DNA of 64,000 nt from Peribacillus frigoritolerans (lineage in GTDB: Bacteria > Bacillota > Bacilli > Bacillales > Bacillaceae), in the NCBI RefSeq assembly GCF_004358755.1, contig NZ_SMZY01000001.1, positions 372,001 through 436,000 on the forward strand, in the 5' to 3' direction. Below, in pieces: positions 28,650 to 39,199 of the stretch. A program made the translations under genes and the position numbers. The notes beneath the pieces were generated by a model that was given only the letters and a program-made list of their open reading frames with translations, did no database searches and was not told the DNA's origin. How positions within the stretch are numbered: position 1 is the stretch's first letter; each line of letters opens with the position of its first letter.

Positions 28650-29645
28650 ATGATGGCTGAAAATCGTCATAAAATACTTGGTTTATCTGATCAAGAAGTT
28701 CTTGAAATGTATGAAACAATGGTCATGGCGCGCAAAATCGATGAACGCATGTGGCTGCTCAACCGTTCAGGGAAAATTCCATTCGTGATTTCGTGTCAGG
28801 GACAGGAAGCGGCTCAGGTTGGTGCTGCATTTGCACTTGACCGCAAAAAAGACTATGCCCTTCCATATTACCGTGATATGGGTGTCGTGCTTGCGTTTGG
28901 CATGACTGCAAAGCAATTGATGCTTTCCGGATTTGCAAAAGCAGAAGATCCAAATTCAGGAGGCCGTCAAATGCCCGGTCACTTTGGCCAAAAAGAAAAT
29001 CGCATTGTTACAGGCTCTTCACCTGTAACAACCCAAGTGCCGCATGCAGTTGGAATTGCTCTTGCGGGCAAAATGGAGAAAAAGGATCTTGTCACGTTTG
29101 TCACGTTCGGGGAAGGCTCTTCAAACCAGGGAGATTTCCATGAAGGCGCAAATTTTGCAGGAGTACATAAGCTGCCGGTTATTTTTATGTGTGAAAATAA
29201 TAAATATGCAATCAGCGTTCCGTATGAAAAGCAAGTAGCATGCGAGAAAATCTCAGACCGTGCGATTGGCTATGGAATGCCTGGCTTTACAGTGGATGGA
29301 AATGATCCGCTTGAAGTGTATCAGGCAGTAAAAGAAGCTGCAGACAGAGGCCGTCGCGGAGAGGGGCCTACACTTATAGAAGCAATCTCATACCGTCTGA
29401 CTCCTCATTCAAGTGATGACGATGATCGTTCATATCGCGGGCAGGAAGAAGTCTCAGAAGCTAAGAAAAATGATCCAATCTTAAAGTTTGCCGCTTATTT
29501 AAAAGAAACTGGCGTCATGACGGATGAGTTGGAAAAAGAAATTCATGACGGAATCATGAAGGTTGTAAACGAAGCAACAGATTACGCTGAAAGTGCTCCA
29601 TATGCAGATGCAGAGTCAGCACTTAAATACGTATACGCAGAGTAA
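28650..29645 (+). CDS. bkdAA: Branched-chain 2-oxoacid dehydrogenase E1 alpha
   Basis: E1 alpha binds thiamine diphosphate and decarboxylates branched-chain 2-keto acids. The 331-residue protein contains the ThDP motif region TFGEGSSNQGDFHEGANFAG and ENNKYAISVPYEKQ, and the phosphorylation-loop-like segment YRLTPHSSDDDDRSYR. Two consecutive ATG codons follow GGAGGCAAA. Either could start it, and the second, at 28653, is better spaced. Confidence 0.95.
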   Translation: MMAENRHKILGLSDQEVLEMYETMVMARKIDERMWLLNRSGKIPFVISCQGQEAAQVGAAFALDRKKDYALPYYRDMGVVLAFGMTAKQLMLSGFAKAEDPNSGGRQMPGHFGQKENRIVTGSSPVTTQVPHAVGIALAGKMEKKDLVTFVTFGEGSSNQGDFHEGANFAGVHKLPVIFMCENNKYAISVPYEKQVACEKISDRAIGYGMPGFTVDGNDPLEVYQAVKEAADRGRRGEGPTLIEAISYRLTPHSSDDDDRSYRGQEEVSEAKKNDPILKFAAYLKETGVMTDELEKEIHDGIMKVVNEATDYAESAPYADAESALKYVYAE

Positions 29646-29657
29646 GGGGGAAGAACA

Positions 29658-30641
29658 ATGCCAGTCATTTCTTATATAGATGCTGTCACGATGGCGATTC
29701 GTGAAGAGATGGAACGTGATCCAAAAGTTTTCGTGCTTGGTGAAGATGTAGGCAAAAAAGGCGGAGTTTTTAAAGCGACAGCCGGATTGTACGACAAGTT
29801 TGGAGAAGAGCGCGTCATTGATACTCCGCTTGCAGAATCAGCGATTGCAGGTGTGGGAATTGGCGCAGCCATGTACGGAATGAGACCAATTGCAGAGATG
29901 CAATTTGCGGACTTTATCATGCCTGCAGTCAATCAAATCGTTTCAGAGGCCGCCAAAATCCGCTATCGTTCAAACAATGATTGGAATTGCCCGATTACGA
30001 TCCGTGCTCCTTATGGCGGAGGCGTACATGGCGCTCTCTATCACTCACAATCGGTCGAAGCTTTATTTGCCAATCAGCCTGGTCTTAAAATTGTGATGCC
30101 TTCAACTCCTTATGATGTAAAAGGACTCTTAAAGGCTGCAATTAGAGACGATGATCCAGTTCTGTTTTTTGAGCATAAAAGAGCTTACCGCCTCATCAAG
30201 GGCGAGGTTCCAGCTGATGATTATGTACTGCCGATCGGAAAAGCCGATGTTAAGCGTGAAGGTGAAGATCTTACAATCATCACTTACGGCCTGTGCGTGC
30301 ATTTTGCACTGCAAGCTGCAGAAAAGCTTGCGCAGGATGGCATTTCAGCGCATATTCTTGATTTGCGGACGGTATATCCGCTGGATAAAGAAGCAATTAT
30401 TGAAGCCGCTTCTAAAACAGGAAAAGTGCTGCTGCTGACAGAAGACAACAAAGAAGGAAGCATCATGAGTGAAGTGTCAGCCATCATCGCTGAAAACTGC
30501 CTATTTGATTTGGATGCACCAATCATGCGTCTTGCAGGGCCTGATGTGCCGGCAATGCCATATGCTCCGACAATGGAAAAATATTTTATGATCAATCCAG
30601 ATAAAGTAGAAGCGGCTATGCGGAAGCTTGCTGAATTTTAA
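29658..30641 (+). CDS. bkdAB: Branched-chain 2-oxoacid dehydrogenase E1 beta
   Basis: E1 beta forms the alpha2-beta2 E1 enzyme with BkdAA. The 327-residue protein shows VFVLGEDVGKKGGVFKAT, DTPLAESAIAGVGIGAA and EMQFADFIMPAVNQIVSEAA, followed by the C-terminal transketolase domain with LLTEDNKEGS and MPYAPTMEKYFM. It is 12 bases after bkdAA, so translation is probably coupled. Confidence 0.95.
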   Translation: MPVISYIDAVTMAIREEMERDPKVFVLGEDVGKKGGVFKATAGLYDKFGEERVIDTPLAESAIAGVGIGAAMYGMRPIAEMQFADFIMPAVNQIVSEAAKIRYRSNNDWNCPITIRAPYGGGVHGALYHSQSVEALFANQPGLKIVMPSTPYDVKGLLKAAIRDDDPVLFFEHKRAYRLIKGEVPADDYVLPIGKADVKREGEDLTIITYGLCVHFALQAAEKLAQDGISAHILDLRTVYPLDKEAIIEAASKTGKVLLLTEDNKEGSIMSEVSAIIAENCLFDLDAPIMRLAGPDVPAMPYAPTMEKYFMINPDKVEAAMRKLAEF

Positions 30642-30671
30642 ATAAGATTTTCATTTGAGGAGGGAACAGAC

Positions 30672-31982
30672 ATGGCAGTTGAACAGATGACAATGCCCCA
30701 GCTTGGGGAAAGTGTAACGGAAGGAACCATTAGCAAATGGCTGGTATCAGTCGGTGATACTGTAAACAAATACGATCCGATTGCTGAGGTTATGACAGAT
30801 AAAGTAAATGCAGAAGTTCCATCTTCCTTTACGGGCGTAATCAAGGAATTGGTTGCAGATGAAGGCGATACGCTTGCTGTCGGCGAAATTATTTGCAAAG
30901 TCGACGTCGGCGGAGGAAGCGAAGATGCTAAAGCGGCAAACGCACCAGTTTCATCGGCTTCAGAGGAAACACAAAAAGCAGAACCTGCTCAGCAATCAGA
31001 CCAATCAAACAAGAAACGATATTCTCCTGCTGTCCTGCGCTTAGCACAGGAAAACGACATCGATCTTGAACAGGTTGCAGGTACAGGCGCCGGCGGCAGA
31101 ATTACAAGAAAAGACCTGCAGCAAATCATTGAGAGCGGAAATATCCCTTCATCATCGGACAAAGGCATTGCGCCTGCACAAGAATCACCAGCTAAAGCAG
31201 ATGTTCAGCAAAACGCACCAGCAGCTGCACCGCAGAAAACTGCACAATCAGCTCCTGCTGCATCTGTTTCTGCACAGCCGGGAGATATTGAAATTCCTGT
31301 TACCGGCATCCGCAAAGCGATTGCTTCTAACATGCTGCGAAGCAAGCATGAGGCACCTCATGCCTGGACGATGATTGAAGTGGATGCAACCAATCTGGTT
31401 GAATACCGCAATACAATCAAGAATGAATTCAAGCAAAAAGAAGGATTTAACATTACATTCTTTGCGTTTTTCGTCAAAGCTGTCGCCCAAGCATTAAAAG
31501 AATTCCCGCAGATCAATTCAATGTGGGCGGGCGAGAGCATTATCCAGAAGAAAGACATCAATATCTCAATTGCGGTTGCAACTGAATATGCTTTGTATGT
31601 TCCCGTGATTAAACATGCTGATGAAAAAACAATTAAAGGCATAGCCCGTGAAATTTCTGAACTTGCAGGCAAGGTCCGTGCAGGGAAGTTAACGGCAGAT
31701 GAAATGAAAGGCGGGACCTTTACAGTAAACAATACAGGTTCATTTGGATCTGTACAGTCTATGGGGATCATCAACTACCCGCAGGCTGCCATTCTTCAGG
31801 TGGAATCCATCGTAAAACGTCCTGTTGTGATGAACAACGGCATGATCGCGGTGCGCGATATGGTGAATCTATGCATGTCTCTTGATCATCGTGTGCTTGA
31901 CGGTTTAGTGTGCGGCAGATTCCTGGCAAGAGTAAAAGAAATTTTAGAGAATACGTCAAAAGAAACGACTTCTGTATATTAA
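30672..31982 (+). CDS. bkdB: Branched-chain 2-oxoacid dehydrogenase E2 (lipoamide acyltransferase)
   Basis: E2 is the core of the complex and transfers the acyl group to CoA, giving precursors for branched fatty acids. The 436-residue protein has a lipoyl domain with the lipoylated Lys in VMTDKVNAEVPS near residue 44, an E1/E3-binding domain (SPAVLRLAQENDIDLEQVAG), and Ala/Pro-rich linkers. The acyltransferase domain ends with the catalytic motif LDHRVLDGL. Last gene of the operon, with a terminator after it. Confidence 0.95.
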   Translation: MAVEQMTMPQLGESVTEGTISKWLVSVGDTVNKYDPIAEVMTDKVNAEVPSSFTGVIKELVADEGDTLAVGEIICKVDVGGGSEDAKAANAPVSSASEETQKAEPAQQSDQSNKKRYSPAVLRLAQENDIDLEQVAGTGAGGRITRKDLQQIIESGNIPSSSDKGIAPAQESPAKADVQQNAPAAAPQKTAQSAPAASVSAQPGDIEIPVTGIRKAIASNMLRSKHEAPHAWTMIEVDATNLVEYRNTIKNEFKQKEGFNITFFAFFVKAVAQALKEFPQINSMWAGESIIQKKDINISIAVATEYALYVPVIKHADEKTIKGIAREISELAGKVRAGKLTADEMKGGTFTVNNTGSFGSVQSMGIINYPQAAILQVESIVKRPVVMNNGMIAVRDMVNLCMSLDHRVLDGLVCGRFLARVKEILENTSKETTSVY

Positions 31983-31986
31983 TAGT

Positions 31987-32022
31987 AAAAAGCCATCACT
32001 TCTTATCATGTGATGGCTTTTT
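31987..32022. terminator. Bidirectional terminator between bkdB and the lipid kinase gene
   Basis: AAAAAGCCATCAC (31987-31999) pairs perfectly with GTGATGGCTTTTT (32010-32022). The stem has A and T tracts at both ends, serving the convergent genes on each side. Confidence 0.92.
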
Positions 32023-32024
32023 TC

Positions 32025-32927
32025 TTATATTTGATCCTTAGGTACAAGCATTTGAAAATGGTTATGTAAAATCGTGATGGTTTCGGGTGTTTTTGAATAA
32101 ACCTCACCGTCTGTATCGACGCTCATTTCTTCTTTTGTTTCAATTTGCATGCTGCTTGCCTGATAGTGCATCAGCTGAGAATCGATATGATTCCACTCAA
32201 TGTTGTCTTTCATTGTCATCACTTCTTTAATAAGTGAAAAACTGGCTTCTTTAATGATGAAAATATCTGCAAGGCCGTCATCGATTTTAATATCTGGATG
32301 CGGCAGCATATTTGTGCCGATGATTTTGCCATTGGCAATCAGCACCATGATTGCTTCTTCTTCAATCCAGGTGTCATCAAGCTTCAGTCTGAAGTGAAAA
32401 GGCTTCATGGATTTAATCGTTCGAAACGCGCTTAGAAAATAGCTGACTTTTCCAAGCAGTGCTTTTTCGGTGTCATTAATATTTTCAGATGTTTCCGCAA
32501 CAAGGCCAATGCCCCAAAAATTGAGGAAGTATCCTCCGCTCGTTTCTGCAGCGTCTGTTCCGCGAATTTCACCTGCAAATAATGCTTCAGTGGCTTTCTT
32601 TAAATTTTGCGGAATGCCGAGTGTGCGTGAAAAGTCGTTGCATGTGCCGCCGGGCAAAATGGCGATAACCGGTCTTTGATTCAGTCCGCCAAGTCCATTT
32701 ATACATTCATGTACGGTGCCATCTCCGCCCAGTATAATTACGATATCCATGTTTTCGCCGTGAGCCCTGCAGTATTCCTGTGCATCCAGAGGCTTTGATG
32801 TTTGAAGCAGCAAGAGCTGTTCCACATGCAGGGAAATAACCGGAACACAGATTCCAAGTGTTTTTTCAGCATCCTTCTGACCGGCATTTCCATTATAGAT
32901 CAGCATGCCTTTTTTATATTTCGCCAT
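32025..32927 (-). CDS. bmrU: Diacylglycerol kinase family lipid kinase (BmrU-like)
   Basis: A 300-residue DAGK-catalytic-domain protein. It has the NTP-binding pattern LIYNGNAGQ near the start, the kinase signature VIILGGDGTVHECINGL near residue 78, and LPGGTCNDFSRTLGIP near residue 107. In B. subtilis the homologous bmrU lies next to the bkd operon, which supports the name, but the partners bmr and bmrR are absent here. The lipid substrate is not predictable from sequence. AAGGGG precedes the ATG. Confidence 0.85.
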   Translation of the reverse strand: MAKYKKGMLIYNGNAGQKDAEKTLGICVPVISLHVEQLLLLQTSKPLDAQEYCRAHGENMDIVIILGGDGTVHECINGLGGLNQRPVIAILPGGTCNDFSRTLGIPQNLKKATEALFAGEIRGTDAAETSGGYFLNFWGIGLVAETSENINDTEKALLGKVSYFLSAFRTIKSMKPFHFRLKLDDTWIEEEAIMVLIANGKIIGTNMLPHPDIKIDDGLADIFIIKEASFSLIKEVMTMKDNIEWNHIDSQLMHYQASSMQIETKEEMSVDTDGEVYSKTPETITILHNHFQMLVPKDQI

Positions 32928-32959
32928 AAAAAAACCCCTTATGAGCTTGCAGAATAGGT

Positions 32960-33121
32960 TTAAAAATTTAATAAATTGATTAAAGACCTTATAGTGTAAA
33001 TCAGAATTCTAAACGGAAGAAGGAAAAGATATTCAATCAAGCCAATACACTCAAGTAAAGTATCGACTATCCAATTCTCCCGTTTTTTGCGTTTCTTTTT
33101 TTCTCCGAATTTTCTCTTCAT
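32960..33121 (-). CDS. Small basic protein with one hydrophobic helix
   Basis: A 53-residue minus-strand frame with ATG at 33121 preceded by GAGAGGT. The N-terminus MKRKFGEKKKRKKREN is strongly basic. It is followed by an amphipathic segment and a hydrophobic helix (IEYLFLLPFRILIYTIR), ending SLINLLNF. The composition is that of a small membrane-associated protein. I do not recognise it. It lies upstream of the lipid kinase gene, in the same direction and 33 bases away, so the two may be co-transcribed. Confidence 0.6.
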   Translation of the reverse strand: MKRKFGEKKKRKKRENWIVDTLLECIGLIEYLFLLPFRILIYTIRSLINLLNF

Positions 33122-33270
33122 CTTTAAATTAACCTCTCTTCATGTAATTGAAACATTTTTTAGATAAATACGGGTGAATGTGCTTTAAGGTTTCAATATT
33201 GAAATAGAATTGCTGATTGTGTAAAGGTATAATAAAATGAAATAGATTAAGTTTTTACTATTTTCAAAAA

Positions 33271-33326
33271 TGTAAACGCATTCTTTTGCGCCAAGGGGGT
33301 GGGCTTCCTATCCGGGAAGCGGGAGT
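33271..33326 (+). promoter_or_regulatory. mutA leader with a hairpin between Shine-Dalgarno and start
   Basis: TGTAAACGCATTCT (33271-33284) is a weak match to a catabolite-responsive element, with two mismatches. The Shine-Dalgarno AAGGGGGT (33293-33300) is 26 bases from the mutA ATG, and GCTTCC (33303-33308) pairs with GGAAGC (33315-33320) between them. Folding would shorten the effective distance. A second G-rich segment touches the ATG but is too close to serve. Confidence 0.4.
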
Positions 33327-35213
33327 ATGAAGCAAAGAATCAATCACGAAATAAATGATTTTGAAAAAGCATCAGAACAAATGTGGGTGGAAGAGGCCGA
33401 GAAAGCTTTAAAGGGGAAAAGCATTCAAAGTCTTTCCAGAAAAACATATGAAGGCATTACTCTAAATCCATTATATACTGAGCACAATACGCAATCCAGC
33501 GGGGAAAAAAGGGGGGCCGCTGCCCAGAAAAGAAATGATTGGTCTGTCAGCCAAAAACTTCAGCGGTCAAAAACACCAGAACAATTAAATGATGAAATTC
33601 GCGAAACCATACAGATGGGCCAGGATATCATTCACTTAGAAGACATTGGTTATCTGGAAACCTATCAGAACATTTGCACAGCATTTGATGGCATCGACTT
33701 GGAACAAAAAGAATTCCATATTTCATTGCAGGGCAATATCGGATTCTTCCCATTATTTATAACTTATTTGAAAAATAAAGATTGTAAAGGCTCGTTCGCT
33801 TTTGATCCATACGGTGAATGGATCAGCGGATCGGACCTTGTTTCTTTAACGAAGAAAATAGAATGTCTTGTGGAAATGATCGAAATACTGGATCAGGAAA
33901 ATTTGCCTTATGTAAGAGCTGTATTTTTTAATGGTGAAATTTTCCATAAGGCAGGCGGATCTGCAAAAGAAGAGCTGGCTTATACGTTTTCTAATGCAAT
34001 TGAGCTATTAAACGTATTAAAAGAACGCGGCTTTTCCATCGAAAAACTTGCTGACAGGGTCGGTTTTACGTTCTCTGCCGGATCTAATTTTTTTATGGAG
34101 ATTGCTAAATTCAGAGCGGCTAAAAAAATATGGGCAACCATTTTGACAGCATTTGGGGCAAGTGCGGATCGACATCCTCTGGTTTTGCATGCTGCTGCAT
34201 CAACATTCAATAAGACAAAGCACGATTTACATGTAAATATGCTGAGAGCAACTACAGAAGCATTTTCAGCTGCTATCGGAGGGGTGAACAGCTTAACTAT
34301 TGCACCTTTTGATGAAGTGCTTGGAGACGTCAGTAAAACAGGAGACAGAATTGCAAGAAATACGCACTTTATTTTGAAAGAAGAAAGTCTTCTGTCTAAA
34401 GTTGCTGACCCTGCAGGAGGCTCATGGTACATTGAAGAGCTTACTGCTGAGCTTGCGGAGCTTGCCTGGAAGGAGATTCAGTCGATTGAAACGATGGGCG
34501 GATTCGTGCAGGCAGCAAGGAAAAGTTATATTCAGGAAAAATTGCGTACTCTTCTGACACTAAGACTGGAAGATGTCAGTAATCGAAAGGTGCAGCTGAT
34601 TGGAACGAACCATTATGCGAATTTGCAGGAGCCTGAACTAGAAGTACGAAAAGCTGAAGGGGGAATTCCTATTGCAGAAGCGGCCGGGACTGACCGTGGC
34701 CCATCATTGAATGAATGGATGAAAGACGCAAAAACGATAAAAGCAAGTGATATAAATGCTGGATTATTAGGTGACAAATCAAATGAGGAATTGACTCAAC
34801 TGTTATCAATGAGACTTGCTGAACAATTTGAAGGACTCAGGGCTGATTCAGCTGAATACAAAAGCAAATTCGGTCATTATCCAAAAGTTGGAGTCATCGT
34901 GCTTGGAAAGCTGCTTGACTATAAACCGCGGCTTGATTTTGTAACAGGCATGCTTTCGGCAGGTGGTATAGAGGCTGTGATTTTGAAACCAGATCAGCTG
35001 GAAGGACCGGACAAGCCTATCATCGTATGCGGGAAAGATGAGTCGTATGAATCGCTTGATTTCATAAAGGGATTGCCAGGCGTCAAAGTTTATGCAGCGG
35101 GACGGCTTGATAAAGATTACCTTGAGCAGCGCGGCATTCATGAATGCATCTATCACGGAATGGATGTTTATGCCTTCTTAAAAAAATTGCAGCTTCAATT
35201 GGGGGTATTGTAA
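33327..35213 (+). CDS. mutA: Methylmalonyl-CoA mutase small subunit
   Basis: The small, non-catalytic subunit of the adenosylcobalamin-dependent mutase that interconverts methylmalonyl-CoA and succinyl-CoA. The 628-residue protein has the TIM-barrel mutase domain ([20 protein letters not shown] near residue 360) and a degenerate B12-binding C-terminal domain without the DxHxxG cobalamin motif, as is usual for MutA. It is followed after one base by mutB. Its ribosome binding site is unusual because a hairpin separates it from the start. Confidence 0.94.
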   Translation: MKQRINHEINDFEKASEQMWVEEAEKALKGKSIQSLSRKTYEGITLNPLYTEHNTQSSGEKRGAAAQKRNDWSVSQKLQRSKTPEQLNDEIRETIQMGQDIIHLEDIGYLETYQNICTAFDGIDLEQKEFHISLQGNIGFFPLFITYLKNKDCKGSFAFDPYGEWISGSDLVSLTKKIECLVEMIEILDQENLPYVRAVFFNGEIFHKAGGSAKEELAYTFSNAIELLNVLKERGFSIEKLADRVGFTFSAGSNFFMEIAKFRAAKKIWATILTAFGASADRHPLVLHAAASTFNKTKHDLHVNMLRATTEAFSAAIGGVNSLTIAPFDEVLGDVSKTGDRIARNTHFILKEESLLSKVADPAGGSWYIEELTAELAELAWKEIQSIETMGGFVQAARKSYIQEKLRTLLTLRLEDVSNRKVQLIGTNHYANLQEPELEVRKAEGGIPIAEAAGTDRGPSLNEWMKDAKTIKASDINAGLLGDKSNEELTQLLSMRLAEQFEGLRADSAEYKSKFGHYPKVGVIVLGKLLDYKPRLDFVTGMLSAGGIEAVILKPDQLEGPDKPIIVCGKDESYESLDFIKGLPGVKVYAAGRLDKDYLEQRGIHECIYHGMDVYAFLKKLQLQLGVL

Positions 35214-35214
35214 T

Positions 35215-37374
35215 ATGACTCGAATTAATCTTGCGAATGTAGAATTGATCAGAGGCAGTTTTACCGAAAATCCTGAAAACGTTCATGCTGCCGAACCTTT
35301 TCAATCGAATGAAGGGATTCCCTTAAAAGCTTCTTATACCTCAGAAGACCGAAAAAATATGCCTTATTTGGACAGCTATCCGGGCATTGCGCCTTTTCTA
35401 AGAGGGCCATATTCAACTATGTATGTGAACAGACCATGGACAATCAGGCAGTATGCCGGTTTTTCAACCGCAGAAGACAGCAATGCTTTCTACCGACGGA
35501 ATTTAGCCATGGGGCAAAAGGGTTTATCCGTTGCTTTTGACCTCGCGACCCACAGAGGATACGATTCTGATCACCCGCGAGTTGAAGGGGATGTAGGGAA
35601 AGCAGGCGTGGCTATTGACTCCATTCTTGATATGAAAATCCTTTTTGATGAGATTCCGCTGGATCAAATGTCAGTTTCGATGACGATGAACGGAGCTGTT
35701 CTGCCTATCATGGCGTTTTATATTGTGACAGCTGAGGAACAGGGAGTTTCTAAAGAGAAACTGGCAGGTACGATTCAAAATGACATTTTAAAAGAATATA
35801 TGGTCCGGAATACATACATTTATCCTCCAGAAACATCAATGAGGATTATCGGGGATATATTTGAATATACGGCGAAAAATATGCCTAAATTCAACAGCAT
35901 CAGTATTTCCGGCTATCATATGCAGGAAGCGGGGGCTACAGCGGATATCGAGCTTGCTTATACATTGGCTGACGGACTTGAATATATTCGGACAGGGTTA
36001 AAAGCAGGCCTTGATATTGATCAATTCGCTCCGAGACTTTCCTTTTTTTGGGCAATCGGCATGAATTATTTTATGGAAGTTGCAAAGATGAGGGCGGCAA
36101 GGTTAATGTGGGCCAAAATTGTCAAAGAATTTAATCCTAAAAACCCTAAATCACTGGCTCTCAGAACACATTCCCAAACTTCAGGCTGGAGTTTGACAGC
36201 ACAGGATCCGTTTAACAATGTTGTCAGAACTTGCATTGAAGCGCATGCTGCTGTTATGGGCCACACCCAGTCACTGCATACAAATGCACTGGATGAAGCC
36301 ATCGCACTTCCAACTGATTTTTCAGCACGTATTGCCAGAAACACTCAGCTTTATTTGCAGCAGGAAACCGGTATATGCGATGTAATCGATCCATGGGGGG
36401 GTTCTTATTATGTAGAATCTCTTACAAAACAGCTGATGGATAAGGCGTGGGCGCATATTGAAGAGGTGGAAAACCTTGGCGGAATGGCTAATGCGATTGA
36501 AACAGGGCTTCCTAAAATGAAAATTGAAGAAGCGGCAGCTAAACGTCAGGCTAAGATAGATTCGGGAACGGAAACAATTATAGGCGTCAATAAATTTCAA
36601 GTGGAGGAAGAAGACCCAATTGAAATTTTAAATATTGATAACACAATCGTAAGAAGAAAACAGATTGAAAGGCTTCAGACTTTGAAAGAGGCACGTAATC
36701 AGGGCAGGGTGGACCTGGCACTTGAAGCATTAACAGAGGCTGTCAGAAGCGGAGAAGGGAATTTGCTTGCACTTGCTGTTGAGGCAGCGAGAGCAAGAGC
36801 AACTTTAGGCGAAATTTCCGATGCGGTCGAAAAGGCATCTAAACGGCATCAGGCAGTGATCCGTTCCATCAGCGGAGTGTACAGCTCTGAATTTTCTAAT
36901 GAAGAAGAAATCGAAAGTGTAAGAAGAATGACGGATGAATTTTCCGAGCTGGAAGGAAGAAGACCCCGCATCTTAATCGCCAAGATGGGACAGGATGGTC
37001 ATGACCGCGGTGCAAAGGTTGTGGCAACGGCATATGCAGATCTCGGTTTTGATGTGGATATTGGTCCATTATTCCAAACACCGGCGGAAACAGCTGCCCA
37101 GGCAGTTGAAAATGATGTTCATATTGTCGGCATGAGTTCTCTTGCTGCAGGCCACAAAACCCTTCTTCCGCAATTGATAAAAGAACTGAAGGCACTAGGC
37201 AGAGAAGATATTGTCGTGATTGTCGGAGGAGTTATTCCATATCAGGATTATGAATTTTTATTAAACAGCGGGGCTTCTGCTATATTTGGACCAGGAACTG
37301 TTATTCCGAATGCAGCAAAAGTTATGCTTGAGAAGATTTACGAAAGACTTGGCTATGAGGATGCAGAGGAATGA
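35215..37374 (+). CDS. mutB: Methylmalonyl-CoA mutase large subunit
   Basis: The catalytic subunit of methylmalonyl-CoA mutase, 719 residues. The N-terminal substrate-binding barrel shows [38 protein letters not shown] and [11 protein letters not shown]. The C-terminal cobalamin domain carries the base-off motif [10 protein letters not shown] near residue 592, where the His ligates cobalt, plus [10 protein letters not shown] and VGGVIPYQD. It overlaps meaB by 4 bases. Confidence 0.96.
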   Translation: MTRINLANVELIRGSFTENPENVHAAEPFQSNEGIPLKASYTSEDRKNMPYLDSYPGIAPFLRGPYSTMYVNRPWTIRQYAGFSTAEDSNAFYRRNLAMGQKGLSVAFDLATHRGYDSDHPRVEGDVGKAGVAIDSILDMKILFDEIPLDQMSVSMTMNGAVLPIMAFYIVTAEEQGVSKEKLAGTIQNDILKEYMVRNTYIYPPETSMRIIGDIFEYTAKNMPKFNSISISGYHMQEAGATADIELAYTLADGLEYIRTGLKAGLDIDQFAPRLSFFWAIGMNYFMEVAKMRAARLMWAKIVKEFNPKNPKSLALRTHSQTSGWSLTAQDPFNNVVRTCIEAHAAVMGHTQSLHTNALDEAIALPTDFSARIARNTQLYLQQETGICDVIDPWGGSYYVESLTKQLMDKAWAHIEEVENLGGMANAIETGLPKMKIEEAAAKRQAKIDSGTETIIGVNKFQVEEEDPIEILNIDNTIVRRKQIERLQTLKEARNQGRVDLALEALTEAVRSGEGNLLALAVEAARARATLGEISDAVEKASKRHQAVIRSISGVYSSEFSNEEEIESVRRMTDEFSELEGRRPRILIAKMGQDGHDRGAKVVATAYADLGFDVDIGPLFQTPAETAAQAVENDVHIVGMSSLAAGHKTLLPQLIKELKALGREDIVVIVGGVIPYQDYEFLLNSGASAIFGPGTVIPNAAKVMLEKIYERLGYEDAEE

Positions 37375-38390
37375 CAGGAAGTCCTCAAAAGCGTAAAAAA
37401 GCGGGAAGTATGGAAAAGAGTGCAGAGCACTATATCGAAGGGGTTCTCAATGGCGACAGAGTGGCTGTTGCCCAGGCTATTACTCTAGTGGAAAGCAATG
37501 CCGAAAAGCATTTTGAAAAAGCGCAGGAAATGATTGAAGAACTGCAGCAAAAAGAGACCTCCTCGATACGAATCGGGATAACAGGGGTCCCTGGTGCAGG
37601 AAAGAGCACTTTCATTGATTCTTTCGGGACGTATTTGTGCAGTCTCGGACATAAAGTGGCTGTACTTGCTGTCGATCCGAGCAGCCAAGTTTCAAAAGGC
37701 AGTATACTGGGAGATAAAACGAGAATGGAGAGGCTCTCACGCAATCCGGATGCCTTTATCAGGCCTTCTCCATCAAGCGGAACACTTGGAGGAGTCACAC
37801 GGAAAACAAGGGAATCCATCATTGTTTGCGAGGCAGCAGGGTATGATGTGATCCTTGTTGAAACGGTTGGTGTCGGACAGGGTGAGTTTGCCATAAGAGG
37901 GATGGTTGATTTTTTCCTCCTATTGGTTTTGACAGGTGCCGGAGATGAGCTGCAGACGATGAAAAAAGGCATTATGGAGCTTCCCGATCTTGTGGTCGTC
38001 AATAAAGCTGATGGTGATAATCGTGATCATGCAAAAAAAGCTGAGCATGAGTACAATCATATTCTTCATTTTCTAAAATCCTATACACAAGGCTGGGAAA
38101 CGAAAGCAGTCACTGCTTCTTCCCTACATGAAACAGGGATACAGGAAATATGGGAGACAATCAATGTTTTTGCACAGAAAACAAGAGAAAGCGGAATGTT
38201 CGAAGGCAGAAGGAAGCTTCAGCAGAAGGAATGGCTCTATGAGATGATTGAGGAACAGCTGAAGCATCATTTTTTTCAGCATACTTTTATAAAAGGCAAT
38301 ATGCAGAGCTATGAAAAAGATGTGGTAGAAGGAAAGCGTCCGGTTTCAGGAAGTGTAAAAGAGCTGATCTCTGCTTTTTTAAGCAGATAA
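37371..38390 (+). CDS. meaB: Methylmalonyl-CoA mutase-associated GTPase MeaB
   Basis: MeaB is a G3E-family GTPase that protects the mutase and assists cofactor loading. The 339-residue protein has Walker [10 protein letters not shown] near residue 71, [20 protein letters not shown], the switch region [10 protein letters not shown] and the guanine-specificity motif VVNKADGD. Its start ATG overlaps the mutB stop codon as ATGA. The gene is also annotated ArgK in older literature, but the context clearly supports the mutase role. Confidence 0.95.
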   Translation: MTGSPQKRKKAGSMEKSAEHYIEGVLNGDRVAVAQAITLVESNAEKHFEKAQEMIEELQQKETSSIRIGITGVPGAGKSTFIDSFGTYLCSLGHKVAVLAVDPSSQVSKGSILGDKTRMERLSRNPDAFIRPSPSSGTLGGVTRKTRESIIVCEAAGYDVILVETVGVGQGEFAIRGMVDFFLLLVLTGAGDELQTMKKGIMELPDLVVVNKADGDNRDHAKKAEHEYNHILHFLKSYTQGWETKAVTASSLHETGIQEIWETINVFAQKTRESGMFEGRRKLQQKEWLYEMIEEQLKHHFFQHTFIKGNMQSYEKDVVEGKRPVSGSVKELISAFLSR

Positions 38391-38517
38391 GTGCTTTTCT
38401 CCCGAAGATTAAATTTATCTGTCTTCCTGCGCTGAAAAGTCCGTTCCGCATTTCAGTGGTCATTTGCCGCAACTATTGGTAAACTGTATGTATTGTCAAT
38501 AAAGGAGAGGTTATAAC

Positions 38518-38955
38518 GTGAATATCGATTTTAATATGTTTATGAATGATGTAGTCGCACAGGCAAGAAAAGAAATCACGGCTGCAGGATATACAGAATT
38601 AACTACACCTGAAGAGGTGGAAGAAACATTTAAGCAAGAAGGAACAACTCTTGTGATGGTCAACTCTGTATGCGGCTGTGCAGGGGGTATTGCAAGACCT
38701 GCAGCAGCTCACTCTGTTCATTATGATAAAAGACCTGACCGCCTTGTCACTGTGTTTGCAGGACAGGATAAAGAAGCAACTGCTTATGCAAGAGAGCATT
38801 TCACTGGTTATCCGCCTTCTTCACCATCGTTTGCCCTGTTAAAAGACGGCAAACTTGTGGCTATGGTTGAGCGCCATGAAATCGAAGGACACGATCCCAT
38901 GAGTGTTGTAGCAAAGCTTCAAGAAGCTTTTGATCAGCATTGCGAAGAAATCTAA
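38518..38955 (+). CDS. brxB: Bacilliredoxin BrxB (YphP/YqiW family)
   Basis: Bacilliredoxins remove bacillithiol from mixed disulfides on proteins after thiol stress. The 145-residue protein has the conserved CGC motif in [18 protein letters not shown] at about residues 52-54. The start is GTG, preceded by AAGGAGAGG. The position after the bkd region matches B. subtilis yqiW, here with mutA-mutB-meaB in between. A perfect terminator follows. Confidence 0.92.
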   Translation: MNIDFNMFMNDVVAQARKEITAAGYTELTTPEEVEETFKQEGTTLVMVNSVCGCAGGIARPAAAHSVHYDKRPDRLVTVFAGQDKEATAYAREHFTGYPPSSPSFALLKDGKLVAMVERHEIEGHDPMSVVAKLQEAFDQHCEEI

Positions 38956-38984
38956 ACTGCCGTTTTTACGGCAGTTTTTTTTTG
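38954..38984 (+). terminator. Rho-independent terminator after brxB
   Basis: AAACTGCCGT (38954-38963) pairs with ACGGCAGTTT (38968-38977) around TTTT, followed by a run of T residues. The stem overlaps the stop codon. Confidence 0.93.
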
Positions 38985-39065
38985 TGGTTTTTTATATTTC
39001 CGAAAAGTTTAACATTCTTTTCCAATATAATATTTTTGCATAAAAATAAATTATTGAACTAGATA

Positions 39066-39116
39066 TTGCATATTTATAAGTCTGTGTTAAAATACATTTA
39101 TTCGGATATTTATTCG
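39066..39116 (+). promoter_or_regulatory. Promoter of the arginine importer with repeated half-boxes
   Basis: TTGCAT (39066-39071) and TAAAAT (39088-39093) with a 16-base spacer form a plausible sigma-A promoter. Just downstream, TTTATTCG occurs twice, at 39097-39104 and 39109-39116. Read on the other strand it is CGAATAAA, close to the TGAATAAA half of ARG boxes bound by ArgR/AhrC. The repeats are direct, whereas normal boxes are inverted, so the assignment is tentative. Confidence 0.4.
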
Positions 39117-39199
39117 TAAAAAAACACTTGTAAAATATTATTCTATAGAAGATAATATTAATAAATTTAGAATTTTAAGAAAACTATAGGGGGAAGAAA

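Noticed and set aside
38440-38460. GTTCCGCATTTC between meaB and brxB as a second copy of the intergenic repeat
   Set aside because: Only about ten bases resemble the repeat at 43228-43346, which is within chance.
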